37,263 nt of DNA from NCBI GenBank assembly GCA_902490365.1, contig CABUDQ010000020.1, positions 1 to 37,263 on the forward strand, in the 5' to 3' direction. Positions 1 through 7,307 of the stretch are shown here, one piece after another. The position numbers and the translations under genes are program-made. This DNA is from an uncultured Collinsella sp. Lineage in GTDB: Bacteria > Actinomycetota > Coriobacteriia > Coriobacteriales > Coriobacteriaceae. Positions within the stretch are counted from its first letter, which is position 1. Every line of letters starts with the position of its first letter. The notes beneath the pieces were generated by a model, which worked only from the letters and a program-made list of their open reading frames with translations, searched no databases and had not been told where the DNA came from.

Positions 1-263
1 CGCGTGATGGTGTTGACGTTTCCCATACGCTCGGCGAGTGGACTCAGCTCGTCCAGGTATTCCATGACGGCGCGCTTGTAGGGGATGGTCACGTTGGTGC
101 CCTCCCATTCGTCACCCGTCATAAAAGCCTGGAGGTCCTCGGGCTCGCGCTCAAAACGCACATACTCGAGCCCCGCGAGCTCCTTGTAGATGGTCGGGGT
201 GTAGCTGTGGCCCAGCACGCGGCCCAGTACGCCGTAGGGGCGGGTTGCGGCGACATCGTTCAT
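1..263 (-). CDS. aroE: Shikimate dehydrogenase, N-terminal part (runs off left edge)
   Basis: Translating the minus strand from the ATG at 263 gives an 87-residue open fragment with hallmarks of the AroE substrate-binding domain: an N-terminal YGVLGRVLGHSYTP segment (family pattern GxxGxPLxHSxSP), then GTNVTIPYK (the NVTxPxK motif with the catalytic lysine) and GNVNTI. The enzyme reduces 3-dehydroshikimate to shikimate with NADPH. The start is supported by GGAGGT eight bases upstream, inside the end of pheA; the pheA stop codon directly abuts this ATG, so the two genes are probably translationally coupled. It is the last visible gene of the aro operon. The C-terminal NADP-binding domain lies outside the window, so completeness cannot be judged. 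Confidence 0.9.
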   Translation of the reverse strand, partial: MNDVAATRPYGVLGRVLGHSYTPTIYKELAGLEYVRFEREPEDLQAFMTGDEWEGTNVTIPYKRAVMEYLDELSPLAERMGNVNTIT

Positions 264-1409
264 CTAGAGCACCTCCGTGTAACTGCCAAAGTAGGTGAAG
301 CTCTCGCACACGTCATCGATGGAGTCGAGCAAGTCGTCGAGGGCCTTGCTACCAAAGGGGCAGTCCAGGTCAAAGTAGAACATAAACTCAAAGTCATGCC
401 CGGGGATGGGACGGCTCTCGAGCTTGATGAGGTTGATATTGAGCGCGTAGAAACGCTCGAGTACGCGATAGAGCGCGCCCGGCTCGTTGGCCGTGGTAAT
501 CATGAGCGAGGTGCGGTTGGCGCCGGGGTAGACGCGTGGCTCGCGGCTGATGACGACAAAGCGCGTGTAGTTGTTGTCCGAGTCCTGGATGTTGGGCTCC
601 AGTACCTCCAGGCCGTAGAGTGCGGCGCAGCTGCGCGATGCGATGGCGGCAACATCGGTGCGCTCGGAGCTGGCGACCATCTCGGCCGACATGGCGGTGT
701 TGGGGTACTTGGTGGCGTGCAGGCCGTGCGCCTCGATAAAGCCAGCGCACTGCGCGATGGCCTGACCGTGGCTGTAGACCTCGCGTATGCCCGCGAGCTT
801 GGTGCCGGGCTTGACGAGCAAGTTGTGGTCGATCTTGAGGCGCAGCGAGCGCACGATGTGGAAGTCGAACTGGGCGAGCAGGTCGTAGACGGCGTTGACT
901 GAGCCGGCGGTGGAGTTCTCGATGGGCAGCACGCCAAACTCGCAGAAGCCGTCGCGCACGGCGCGCATAACGCCCTCGAAGGTCTCGAAAAACGCGATGT
1001 CGGGCACGTCGAAGAGTTTGCACGCGGCGATTTGACTGTAAGCGCCCTCAACACCCTGGCAGGCGACGGTGGCCGTCTGGGGGAAGGGCGTATCGAAGGC
1101 CTCGGCCGTGGCGTGTGCCCTTTGCGAGACTGTGATGCCCTTGAGCTCGTTGATATAGCGCTGCTGCTCGGCCTTGCTCATGCTCATGAGGAGGCGGAAT
1201 AGCGTGATGGTCTGCGCCTCGTAGCGCTCGGGTGCGCGGCTGGCGAGGTTGTTGAGCTTGGAGCGCTCACGGGCGGGGTCGAAGACGGCCTTGCCCATCT
1301 CGATTTTTGACTTGGCGACCTCGGTGGCACTTTCCATGCGCTCGACAAAGCTGTTGAGGAGCGTGGCGTCGATGCCATCGATGGCCTGGCGGATGTCAGC
1401 AAGGTCCAT
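264..1409 (-). CDS. pheA: Bifunctional chorismate mutase / prephenate dehydratase (P-protein)
   Basis: A 381-residue protein converts chorismate to prephenate and then to phenylpyruvate, the committed route to phenylalanine. Residues about 1-90 form an all-helical AroQ-type chorismate mutase beginning MDLADIRQAIDGID. Residues about 110-290 are the prephenate dehydratase domain, with GVEGAYS, LPIENSTAGSV and the NYTRFVVI (TRF) motif. Residues about 300-381 are an ACT domain with NEPGALYRVL and KLESRP, the usual phenylalanine feedback site. The open frame extends 29 codons further upstream, but the ATG at 1409 has a purine-rich AAAGGGG about eight bases before it and begins the conserved domain directly. 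It lies 43 bases after aroC and abuts aroE. Confidence 0.95.
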   Translation of the reverse strand: MDLADIRQAIDGIDATLLNSFVERMESATEVAKSKIEMGKAVFDPARERSKLNNLASRAPERYEAQTITLFRLLMSMSKAEQQRYINELKGITVSQRAHATAEAFDTPFPQTATVACQGVEGAYSQIAACKLFDVPDIAFFETFEGVMRAVRDGFCEFGVLPIENSTAGSVNAVYDLLAQFDFHIVRSLRLKIDHNLLVKPGTKLAGIREVYSHGQAIAQCAGFIEAHGLHATKYPNTAMSAEMVASSERTDVAAIASRSCAALYGLEVLEPNIQDSDNNYTRFVVISREPRVYPGANRTSLMITTANEPGALYRVLERFYALNINLIKLESRPIPGHDFEFMFYFDLDCPFGSKALDDLLDSIDDVCESFTYFGSYTEVL

Positions 1410-1452
1410 GGAGACCCCTTTCACGTGTCGGGGGATGTTGAGGGGTGGGTAG

Positions 1453-2550
1453 TTAGCGCTGGGCGGCGTCTTCGAGGAGGGCGTCCCAGATGGCAAGGGC
1501 GGCGGCTGCCTCGGCTACGGGGACAGCTCGGGGGACGATGCAGGGATCGTGGCGGCCGTGGACCGAGAGCTCGGCATTTTCCATAGCGTCCATGTCCACC
1601 GTCTGCTGCGCGCGGCCAATCGAGGGTGTCGGCTTTACGGCCATGCGCCACATGACGGGCGCGCCGGTCGAAATACCGCCCAGGATGCCGCCGGCGTTGT
1701 TGGACTCGACCTCGATCTCGCCGGTCTCGGCATCGATGCGATACGGATCATTGTTCTCGCTGCCGCGCATGGCGGCCACGGCAAAGCCCATGCCAAACTC
1801 CACGCCCTTTACGGCGGGAATGCCAAACGCGATCTGCGCGATGCGGTTCTCGATGCCGTCGAACATGGGGTCGCCGATGCCCGTGGGAAGCCCATAAATG
1901 CCGCACTCCACGATGCCGCCGATGCTGTCGAGTTCGTCGCGTGCGGCTAGGATCTCCTCGCGCATGCGGCCGGCTGCGGCGGCGTCAATGCAAGGAAGAT
2001 CGTTCGTTTGGATCGCTTTGCGGTCGGCCTCGCGATAGACCATATCGTCCATCGGCAGGTCGGAGATACCGCCGATCTGCGCGACGTGCGCCATTACTTT
2101 AATGCCGCGGGCCTCGAGTGCCTGCAGCGCAATGCCGCCGGCGATGCACAGGGGTGCCGTTAGGCGGCCGGAGAAGTGCCCGCCACCGGCGACATCGTGC
2201 ATGTTGTGATACTTCACGCGCGCAGGGAAGTCCGCATGTCCGGGGCGGGGCTTGCGGCGCAGGTCGGAGTAATCCTTGGAGCGCGTGTTGGTGTTCTCGA
2301 TAATCGCGGCGATGGGCGCGCCGGTGGTATGTCCATCGACCACACCGGCGATGATGTGGGCGGCGTCGGCCTCGCGGCGTTTGGTCGCGGTCTCGTCGCG
2401 ACCGGGGGCACGACGGTCAAGGAAGGCCTGCAGCCGCCCCTGGTCAACAGCGATGCCCGCCGGAATGCCATCGAGGGAGCAGCCGATGGCGGGGGAGTGC
2501 GACTGGCCGAAGATGCTTAAGTGCAAGACGTTGCCAAAGGTCGAGGACAT
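1453..2550 (-). CDS. aroC: Chorismate synthase
   Basis: This 365-residue protein matches chorismate synthase, the last step of the shikimate pathway (EPSP to chorismate, needing reduced FMN). Visible family signatures are the N-terminal FGNVLHLSIFGQSHSPAIG, the arginine-rich DRRAPGRDETATKRREAD segment, the RPGHADFPARVKYHNMHDVAGGGHFSGR region (RPGHAD, GGGHFSGR), and IGRAQQTVD near the C-terminus. Length is normal for the family. The start at 2550 has a strong AGGAGGAA ribosome site lying in the last codons of aroA, and the aroA stop is only one base upstream of the start codon, so coupled translation is likely. Confidence 0.97.
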   Translation of the reverse strand: MSSTFGNVLHLSIFGQSHSPAIGCSLDGIPAGIAVDQGRLQAFLDRRAPGRDETATKRREADAAHIIAGVVDGHTTGAPIAAIIENTNTRSKDYSDLRRKPRPGHADFPARVKYHNMHDVAGGGHFSGRLTAPLCIAGGIALQALEARGIKVMAHVAQIGGISDLPMDDMVYREADRKAIQTNDLPCIDAAAAGRMREEILAARDELDSIGGIVECGIYGLPTGIGDPMFDGIENRIAQIAFGIPAVKGVEFGMGFAVAAMRGSENNDPYRIDAETGEIEVESNNAGGILGGISTGAPVMWRMAVKPTPSIGRAQQTVDMDAMENAELSVHGRHDPCIVPRAVPVAEAAAALAIWDALLEDAAQR

Positions 2551-2551
2551 G

Positions 2552-3871
2552 CTATTCCTCCTCGAGTGTGACCTTGCCGCCCAGCAGGCGGTAGTGGTCG
2601 AAGAAATCGGGATAGGACTTGTTGACGGCCTCGGCGCCGTGGATCACGACCTCGCCGGTGGCGCGGCTCGCGGCGATCGCGGCCATCATGGCGATGCGAT
2701 GGTCGTTGTGCGAATCGACTTCGCCGCCGGTGAAGGCATCGACACCCTTGATGATGAGGTCATCGCCGGCAATGCGCACCTGCGCGCCCAGCGCGGTGAG
2801 CTCGCGGGTGGTCGTGACCAGGCGGTCGGATTCCTTGATGCGCAGACGGGCGCAATCGCGGATAAAGGTGCGGCCCTGCGCCAGCGAGGCTACGGCCGAG
2901 ATGACGGGCACCAGGTCAGGAATGTCGTGGGCGCTCATCTCAAAGCCGGCGAGCTTGTCGGACTTCACGGTGGCGGCGTTGGTGGAGCGCACGATGCGGG
3001 CGCCAAAGCGCGAAAGCGCGGCGAGCACGTTTCGGTCGCCCTGCGCGGAGCTCAGGGATACGCCCTCCACGGTGATGGGGTCGGCGCCGATAGCGCCGGC
3101 GCACAGCCAAAAGGCGGCGTTGGACCAGTCGCCCTCGACGGCTACGCTGCCGGGCGTGCGGTACGAGCCGCTGCTCACGCGGAAGTTCGTGACTTCGGGC
3201 TGGCCGTCCTTGGCCGGAATGCGCTCGACGTTGACCTCGACGCCAAAGGCCTTCATGGCCTGGATCGTCAGGTTGATGTAGGGACGGCTCTCAATGAGGC
3301 CGGTTACCTGCACGCAGGAGGGCTGGGCCAGCAGCGGGGCTGCCAGCAGCAGGCCGGAGATATACTGCGAGCTCACGTTGCCCGGAAGCACAAAGGTGCC
3401 CGGGCGCATGCGTCCGCTCGTCTTGAGCGGAAAACCGCCCAGACCCTGTAGGTCGCAGCCGGCGGCGATGATCTCGTCCGAGAGCGGGGAGAGCGGGCGG
3501 GCGCCCAGGCGGCCCTGGCCTACGAAGGTGGCATCCGCACCCAGCGCGCAGGCGACAGGCAGCATAAAGCGGAGCGTGGATCCACTTTCGCCGCAGTCAA
3601 GCGTGCCGCCGGCAAGGGCCTTGAGCAGGCCAAACTCAACACTCTTCATGGTGGGGTGGACCTGGAAGCCGTCCTCGACGGTCTCGATGCGAGCACCCAG
3701 GGCCGTAAGGCAACGCACCGTAGCCTCGATGTCGGCGCAGGTGGTATTGCAGGTGACGTGTGTCTCGCCGTTGGCAAGCGCAGCGCAGATGATGAGGCGA
3801 TGCGCCATCGACTTGGACGCGATGGCGGGAACGGTGCCCTTGAGCGGGGACGGGGTGATGCGGGCTAGCAT
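2552..3871 (-). CDS. aroA: 3-phosphoshikimate 1-carboxyvinyltransferase (EPSP synthase)
   Basis: A 439-residue EPSP synthase joins phosphoenolpyruvate to shikimate 3-phosphate. Seen in the sequence: SKSMAHRLIICAALANGET near the N-terminus (shikimate-phosphate binding lysine and serine), CGESGSTLRFMLP, the LPGNVSSQYISGLLLAAPL stretch, RIKESDRL, and NDHRIAMM near the C-terminus. The open frame runs 27 codons further upstream, but MLARITPSPLKG at 3871 matches the usual family N-terminus. This start lies inside aroB: the two genes overlap by 7 bases. The CGESGSTLRF version of the glyphosate-contact loop differs from the classic NAGTAMRPL loop of enterobacterial enzymes, so inhibitor sensitivity should not be assumed from that comparison. 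Confidence 0.95.
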   Translation of the reverse strand: MLARITPSPLKGTVPAIASKSMAHRLIICAALANGETHVTCNTTCADIEATVRCLTALGARIETVEDGFQVHPTMKSVEFGLLKALAGGTLDCGESGSTLRFMLPVACALGADATFVGQGRLGARPLSPLSDEIIAAGCDLQGLGGFPLKTSGRMRPGTFVLPGNVSSQYISGLLLAAPLLAQPSCVQVTGLIESRPYINLTIQAMKAFGVEVNVERIPAKDGQPEVTNFRVSSGSYRTPGSVAVEGDWSNAAFWLCAGAIGADPITVEGVSLSSAQGDRNVLAALSRFGARIVRSTNAATVKSDKLAGFEMSAHDIPDLVPVISAVASLAQGRTFIRDCARLRIKESDRLVTTTRELTALGAQVRIAGDDLIIKGVDAFTGGEVDSHNDHRIAMMAAIAASRATGEVVIHGAEAVNKSYPDFFDHYRLLGGKVTLEEE

Positions 3872-4971
3872 GCGGAAGCGTCTCCCTTCTGGCCGAGGCC
3901 CTCGGCAATTAAATCGTGGAAGGTGGAAAGCGGCGTGCGGTCGATGCTGCAACGGCCAATGCCGTGCGGAATTACCAGGTCAATCGTGTCACCGGCGCGC
4001 TTTTTATCGTGCAGTGCTTCGGCAAAGACGGCGTCGGCCGAAAGCTCGCAGCGGGTCTTGAGACCGTGGCGTGCGCAGAGCTCCTCGATGCGGCCCGGCA
4101 GCTCGGCGTCGCAGATGCCATGAAGCGCCGCGGCGCGCGTGATGATACCCATGCCGATCGACACGCAGTTGCCGTGTCCCAGCTCAAAGTGCTCGCAGGC
4201 CTCGACGGCATGTCCGGCACTGTGTCCAAAGTTGAGGAGCTTGCGCTGGTTGGTTTCGCGCTCGTCGGCGACGACCACGGCGCGCTTGATGTCGATGTTG
4301 CGGGCGATGATGAGCGCTACGCGAGCCACGTCCTGGTTGAGCAGCTCCAGCGTGAGCGGGGTCTTCTCCAGCTCGGCGAAAAGCTCCGGGTCGGCGATTA
4401 CGGCGTGCTTGACGACCTCGCCGCAGCCGTCGGCGAACTGCTCGGGCGTGAGGGTGGCCAGGCACCCCACGTCGGCGATAACCACGCTCGGCTGCCAAAA
4501 GGCGCCGGCCAAGTTCTTGCCGGCAGCCAGGTCTATGGCGGTCTTGCCTCCCACCGACGAATCCACCATGGCGAGCAGGCTCGTGGGGATCTGCACAAAC
4601 TTGCAGCCGCGCATGTAGGTGGCGGCCACAAAGCCCGCCACGTCGCCCACGACGCCGCCGCCGAGTGCCACGATCACGTCGGAGCGCGAAAGCTCGTGCT
4701 CGGCCACAAACTCCAAAATGGCAACGTAGGTCTCGGCGCGCTTATGGGCCTCGCCGGCCTCGAAGGTGCAGATGCTCACCTCATAGCCTGCGGATTCGAG
4801 GCTCTGCTTAACGGGCATCTGGTAGAGCGGGCCCACGTTGGTGTCTGTCACGATGACGGCGCGGGTGCCGCCGGCGGTGGCGCGCACGAGCGGCCCCGCC
4901 TGCTCCAGCAAAAACGTGCCCACATGCACCTGGTAGGGGCGTGCGGTGTCGATATCGATAGTAATCGCCAT
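3865..4971 (-). CDS. aroB: 3-dehydroquinate synthase
   Basis: This 368-residue protein is 3-dehydroquinate synthase, converting DAHP to 3-dehydroquinate with NAD and a divalent metal. Clear signatures are EAGEAHKRAETY, ALGGGVVGDVAGFVAATYMRGCKFVQIPTSLLAMVDSSVGGKTAID (nucleotide and substrate binding), GCGEVVKHAVI, the metal-binding NFGHSAGHAVE, and a second histidine region around FELGHGNCVSIGM. Length is typical. The ATG at 4971 is preceded by AAAGGA at good spacing. It follows tyrA after 36 bases and overlaps the start of aroA by 7 bases. Confidence 0.97.
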   Translation of the reverse strand: MAITIDIDTARPYQVHVGTFLLEQAGPLVRATAGGTRAVIVTDTNVGPLYQMPVKQSLESAGYEVSICTFEAGEAHKRAETYVAILEFVAEHELSRSDVIVALGGGVVGDVAGFVAATYMRGCKFVQIPTSLLAMVDSSVGGKTAIDLAAGKNLAGAFWQPSVVIADVGCLATLTPEQFADGCGEVVKHAVIADPELFAELEKTPLTLELLNQDVARVALIIARNIDIKRAVVVADERETNQRKLLNFGHSAGHAVEACEHFELGHGNCVSIGMGIITRAAALHGICDAELPGRIEELCARHGLKTRCELSADAVFAEALHDKKRAGDTIDLVIPHGIGRCSIDRTPLSTFHDLIAEGLGQKGDASAC

Positions 4972-5007
4972 AAGCTTCGGTCCTTTCGACCTGGCGTGAT
5001 GGGTGGT

Positions 5008-5922
5008 CTAGTGGGAGGCCTCGTCGTCGAGCGCGCGCTTAATGCGGTCGCCCTCGGCAAGGAGATTCTCCAGATAGCGCTGGTCGCGGTCCTTAAGGGC
5101 GCGGCTGTAGGCGCCAAGCGATTCGATCAGATGGTCGATCTCGAAGGCGAGCGCATCGGCGTCGTCGATCATGAGCTCGGACCACATCTGAGGATTGAGG
5201 TGTGCCACGCGGGTGAGGTCGCGGTAGCTGCCGGCCGAAAAGCCGTGGTGGACCTGAGCGGTCGGGCTCTTAACATAGGCGTTGGAGACGACGTGCGCGA
5301 GCTGGCTCGTAAAGGCGATGACGCGGTCGTGCTCGGCGGCGCTCGTTACGCTGAACTTGCCAAAGCCCAGGGGACGTACCATCTCGCGCACCTGGCCCAA
5401 AAGCTCCAGCTTGAGTGCGTCGTCCACTGCGGGCGGTACAAGCACGAGCGGTGCGTCCTGGAACAGGTCGGCGCGGGAATGCGCGTAGCCCGAGAACTGC
5501 GTGCCCGCCATGGGGTGCGCGCCCACAAAGTAAAAACCGTGCTCGCGGGCAAGCTCAAAGGCGCGCTCGCACACGATGCCCTTGACGCCTACGGTGTCGA
5601 TCACCACGGGGCCCATGATGGCCTCGGTGTCAGTGGCGTCGGCGAGTGCCTGGGCGTGCGCCTCGAGCCACTCGATGCAGGCCTCGGGGTAGCATGCCAG
5701 GACGATGATGTCGCACTCGCCGAGCGTCTCGTCGTTGAGCTCGCCGGCAACGGTGCCCATGCTGGCGGCCGTCATGACGTCGTCATCGGGGTCCCAGGCC
5801 AGCACACGGACGCCCGCCTGCGCATAGCCGCGGGCAAAACTGCCGCCGATGAGGCCCAGGCCCACGATGCCGGCGCACTTGGGGCCACCCTGGTTAACGC
5901 GTGCGTTTCTCACCGTGCCCAT
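5008..5922 (-). CDS. tyrA: Prephenate dehydrogenase
   Basis: A 304-residue protein with an N-terminal Rossmann fold (GIVGLGLIGGSFARG at about residues 18-32), then VVIDTVGVKG, and the conserved GAHPMAGTQFSGYAHSRADLF, which carries the prephenate-dehydrogenase histidine motif. It oxidatively decarboxylates prephenate to 4-hydroxyphenylpyruvate for tyrosine synthesis. The length leaves no room for the C-terminal ACT domain found in some TyrA proteins, so Tyr feedback through an ACT domain is unlikely here. The start has AGGAG eight bases upstream, overlapping the end of aroF, three bases away. An arogenate preference cannot be excluded from sequence alone. Confidence 0.93.
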   Translation of the reverse strand: MGTVRNARVNQGGPKCAGIVGLGLIGGSFARGYAQAGVRVLAWDPDDDVMTAASMGTVAGELNDETLGECDIIVLACYPEACIEWLEAHAQALADATDTEAIMGPVVIDTVGVKGIVCERAFELAREHGFYFVGAHPMAGTQFSGYAHSRADLFQDAPLVLVPPAVDDALKLELLGQVREMVRPLGFGKFSVTSAAEHDRVIAFTSQLAHVVSNAYVKSPTAQVHHGFSAGSYRDLTRVAHLNPQMWSELMIDDADALAFEIDHLIESLGAYSRALKDRDQRYLENLLAEGDRIKRALDDEASH

Positions 5923-5925
5923 GGG

Positions 5926-6951
5926 CTACTCCTGAACGGTCTCTTGGCAGACGACCTCGCGGATGGCGCGGATGCGGCGCATGGTGTCGTCGAACTGGTC
6001 GGGGGTGAGGGCCTGAGCGCCGTCGGACCAAGCATGGCTCGGGTCGTCGTGGACCTCGATCTCCAGACCGTTGGCGCCGCAGGCGGTCGCCGCGAGCGCC
6101 ATAGGCTCAACGTAGCGGGTGTAGCCGGTGGCGTGGCTGGGGTCGGCAACGACGGGCAGGTGCGACAGGTGGTGGAGCACCGGCACGGCGTTGAGGTCGA
6201 AGGTGTTGCGGGTGCGGGTCTCGAAGGTGCGGATACCGCGCTCACACAGGATGACGTTGTCGTTGCCCTCGCTCATGATGTACTCGGCAGCCATGAGCAG
6301 CTCGTCGACGGTGCCGGACATGCCGCGCTTGAGCAGAACCGGGGTCTGCGTCTTGCCGACCTCCTTGAGCAGGGGGAAATTCTGGGCGTTGCGGGCGCCG
6401 ATCTGCATGACGTCAATCTTCTTGTCGAGGAAGACCTGCACGTCGCGCGGGTCCATGATCTCGGTGACGATCGGCATGTCGAGCTCGGCGGATGCCTCGC
6501 ACAGCAGGTCCAGACCGGCGGGGCCCATGCCCTGGTAGGCGTACGGGGAAGTGCGGGGCTTGTAGGCGCCGCCGCGCAGCATCGTGGCGCCGGCTGCCTT
6601 CACGCGGCGGGCGATGCGGATGAGGTTCTCGCCCTCGACGGAGCACGGGCCGGCGATGACCTGGAACTGGTCGCCGCCTACATGTACGCCGTGGCCGCAG
6701 TCGATGACGGAGTCCTCGGGGTGGAACTTGCGGTTGGCGCGCTTGAACGGCTCGGAGACGCGCTGCACGCGCTCGACGACGTCCATGGACTCGAGCAGGA
6801 ATGGGTCGATCTTGGTCGTATCGCCCACCAGGCCGATGATCGTCTCGTTCTCGCCGCGCGAGACGTCGGTCTTCAGGCCCTTTTTCTCAATCCAGCTGAC
6901 GATATGGCTGACGGCCTCGTCGCTGGCGCTCTGCTTTAAAATTGCAATCAT
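5926..6951 (-). CDS. aroF: 3-deoxy-7-phosphoheptulonate (DAHP) synthase with N-terminal regulatory domain
   Basis: This 341-residue protein is a type I-beta DAHP synthase, condensing PEP and erythrose 4-phosphate at the entry to the shikimate pathway. Residues 1-70 (MIAILKQSASDEAVSHIV...) match the ferredoxin-like regulatory domain that carries tyrosine inhibition in the Thermotoga type. The catalytic barrel follows, with VIAGPCSVE, RGGAYKPRTSPYAYQGMG, IGARNAQNFPLL, PVLLKRGMS, and ADPSHATG. The frame is open upstream, but the ATG at 6951 begins exactly at the domain and has GAGGTGAGAGG upstream. It is the first gene of the aro operon, so end-product control may act both on the protein and in the leader, where a terminator-like hairpin lies at 6985-7009. 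Confidence 0.95.
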   Translation of the reverse strand: MIAILKQSASDEAVSHIVSWIEKKGLKTDVSRGENETIIGLVGDTTKIDPFLLESMDVVERVQRVSEPFKRANRKFHPEDSVIDCGHGVHVGGDQFQVIAGPCSVEGENLIRIARRVKAAGATMLRGGAYKPRTSPYAYQGMGPAGLDLLCEASAELDMPIVTEIMDPRDVQVFLDKKIDVMQIGARNAQNFPLLKEVGKTQTPVLLKRGMSGTVDELLMAAEYIMSEGNDNVILCERGIRTFETRTRNTFDLNAVPVLHHLSHLPVVADPSHATGYTRYVEPMALAATACGANGLEIEVHDDPSHAWSDGAQALTPDQFDDTMRRIRAIREVVCQETVQE

Positions 6952-6961
6952 GGTGTGCCTC

Positions 6962-7024
6962 TCACCTCGATGGATAACCCTTGCAAAAACGGCCCGCATC
7001 GCGAGCCGTGTATATATGGTGCAT
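6962..7024 (-). CDS. Possible 20-codon leader peptide ahead of aroF
   Basis: On the minus strand an ATG at 7024 opens a 20-codon frame that stops at 6962, ten bases before the aroF start. It contains Tyr at codons 5 and 17 and Phe at 13; the codon 5 TAC comes immediately before the 5' arm of the terminator-like hairpin. No ribosome site is visible, but the frame begins about 5 bases after a TATAAA box, so a leaderless transcript is conceivable. Its stop codon overlaps the aroF ribosome site. Attenuation by an aromatic leader peptide is known for DAHP synthase genes elsewhere, but in this case the assignment is inference only. Confidence 0.3.
   Translation of the reverse strand: MHHIYTARDAGRFCKGYPSR
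6985..7009 (-). terminator. Intrinsic terminator-like hairpin in the aroF leader (candidate attenuator)
   Basis: Read on the minus strand, a nine-pair stem (ACGGCTCGC with GCGGGCCGT, one G-U pair, three-base loop GAT) runs directly into five T residues. It lies 34 bases before the aroF start. No minus-strand gene lies upstream, because the tRNA and ATPase are on the plus strand, so a terminator here makes most sense as a conditional stop in the aro operon's own leader. On the plus strand the hairpin has no T-tract. Confidence 0.65.
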
Positions 7025-7029
7025 GAGAG

Positions 7030-7035
7030 TTTATA
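7030..7035 (-). promoter_or_regulatory. Candidate -10 box of the aro operon
   Basis: TATAAA on the minus strand is the best -10-like hexamer in the 200-base gap between aroF and the divergent tRNA gene. No good -35 is present 16-18 bases upstream (GC-rich there), so the assignment is tentative. If used, transcription would begin at about 7024, giving a short leader that contains the terminator-like hairpin. Confidence 0.3.
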
Positions 7036-7114
7036 CTATCTGACTCGCTTTTGCCGCCTAAAGCGTGCCGTCGCGGCGCGTCTTCCACGTAATTGCAAAG
7101 CTTTTTCTATTATT

Positions 7115-7144
7115 TTGTTAGCCCGTGGCGCACTTGGGTATAAT
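7115..7144 (+). promoter_or_regulatory. Promoter of the tRNA-Arg gene
   Basis: TTGTTA at 7115-7120 and a perfect TATAAT at 7139-7144 are separated by 18 bases. The expected transcription start falls about five bases before the mature tRNA end at 7156. This is the clearest -10 in the window and fits a stable-RNA gene. Confidence 0.75.
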
Positions 7145-7155
7145 GCCAACCGTTC

Positions 7156-7232
7156 GCCCTATTAGCTCAGGGGATTAGAGCGTCTGCCTCCGGAGCAGAA
7201 GGCCGTTGGTTCGAATCCAACATGGGGCACCA
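7156..7232 (+). tRNA. tRNA-Arg, anticodon CCG, with encoded CCA
   Basis: A complete cloverleaf can be drawn by eye. The acceptor arm GCCCTAT pairs with ATGGGGC (one G-U pair); the D arm is GCTC/GAGC; the anticodon stem TCTGC/GCAGA encloses the loop CTCCGGA with anticodon CCG, which reads CGG (arginine). The T arm GTTGG/CCAAC encloses TTCGAAT. The discriminator A and the 3' CCA are genomically encoded. It has its own promoter upstream and a hairpin terminator 12 bases downstream. Confidence 0.95.
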
Positions 7233-7243
7233 TCGAACGTAAG

Positions 7244-7279
7244 ACCGTCCGAACCTCGCATGGTCCGGGCGGTTTTCTT
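7244..7279 (+). terminator. Rho-independent terminator after tRNA-Arg
   Basis: ACCGTCCG at 7244-7251 pairs with CGGGCGGT at 7266-7273 (eight pairs, one G-U), with a short inner pairing in the loop, followed by TTTTCTTA. It lies between the tRNA and the ATPase start at 7308. Confidence 0.75.
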
Positions 7280-7307
7280 ATACCGACGCGACGTGATGGG
7301 ACGTGGT

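Noticed and set aside
3916..6939. A 1007-codon plus-strand open frame across aroB, tyrA and aroF
   Set aside because: It lies antisense to three clearly recognised genes, has no domain I recognise and is biased in composition (Gly, Ala, Val, Asp, His). Long antisense frames are expected with strong GC3 bias.
7206..7307. Upstream extension of the ATPase frame through the tRNA
   Set aside because: The frame is open by chance across the tRNA 3' half and its terminator; the ATPase family start and ribosome site lie at 7308.
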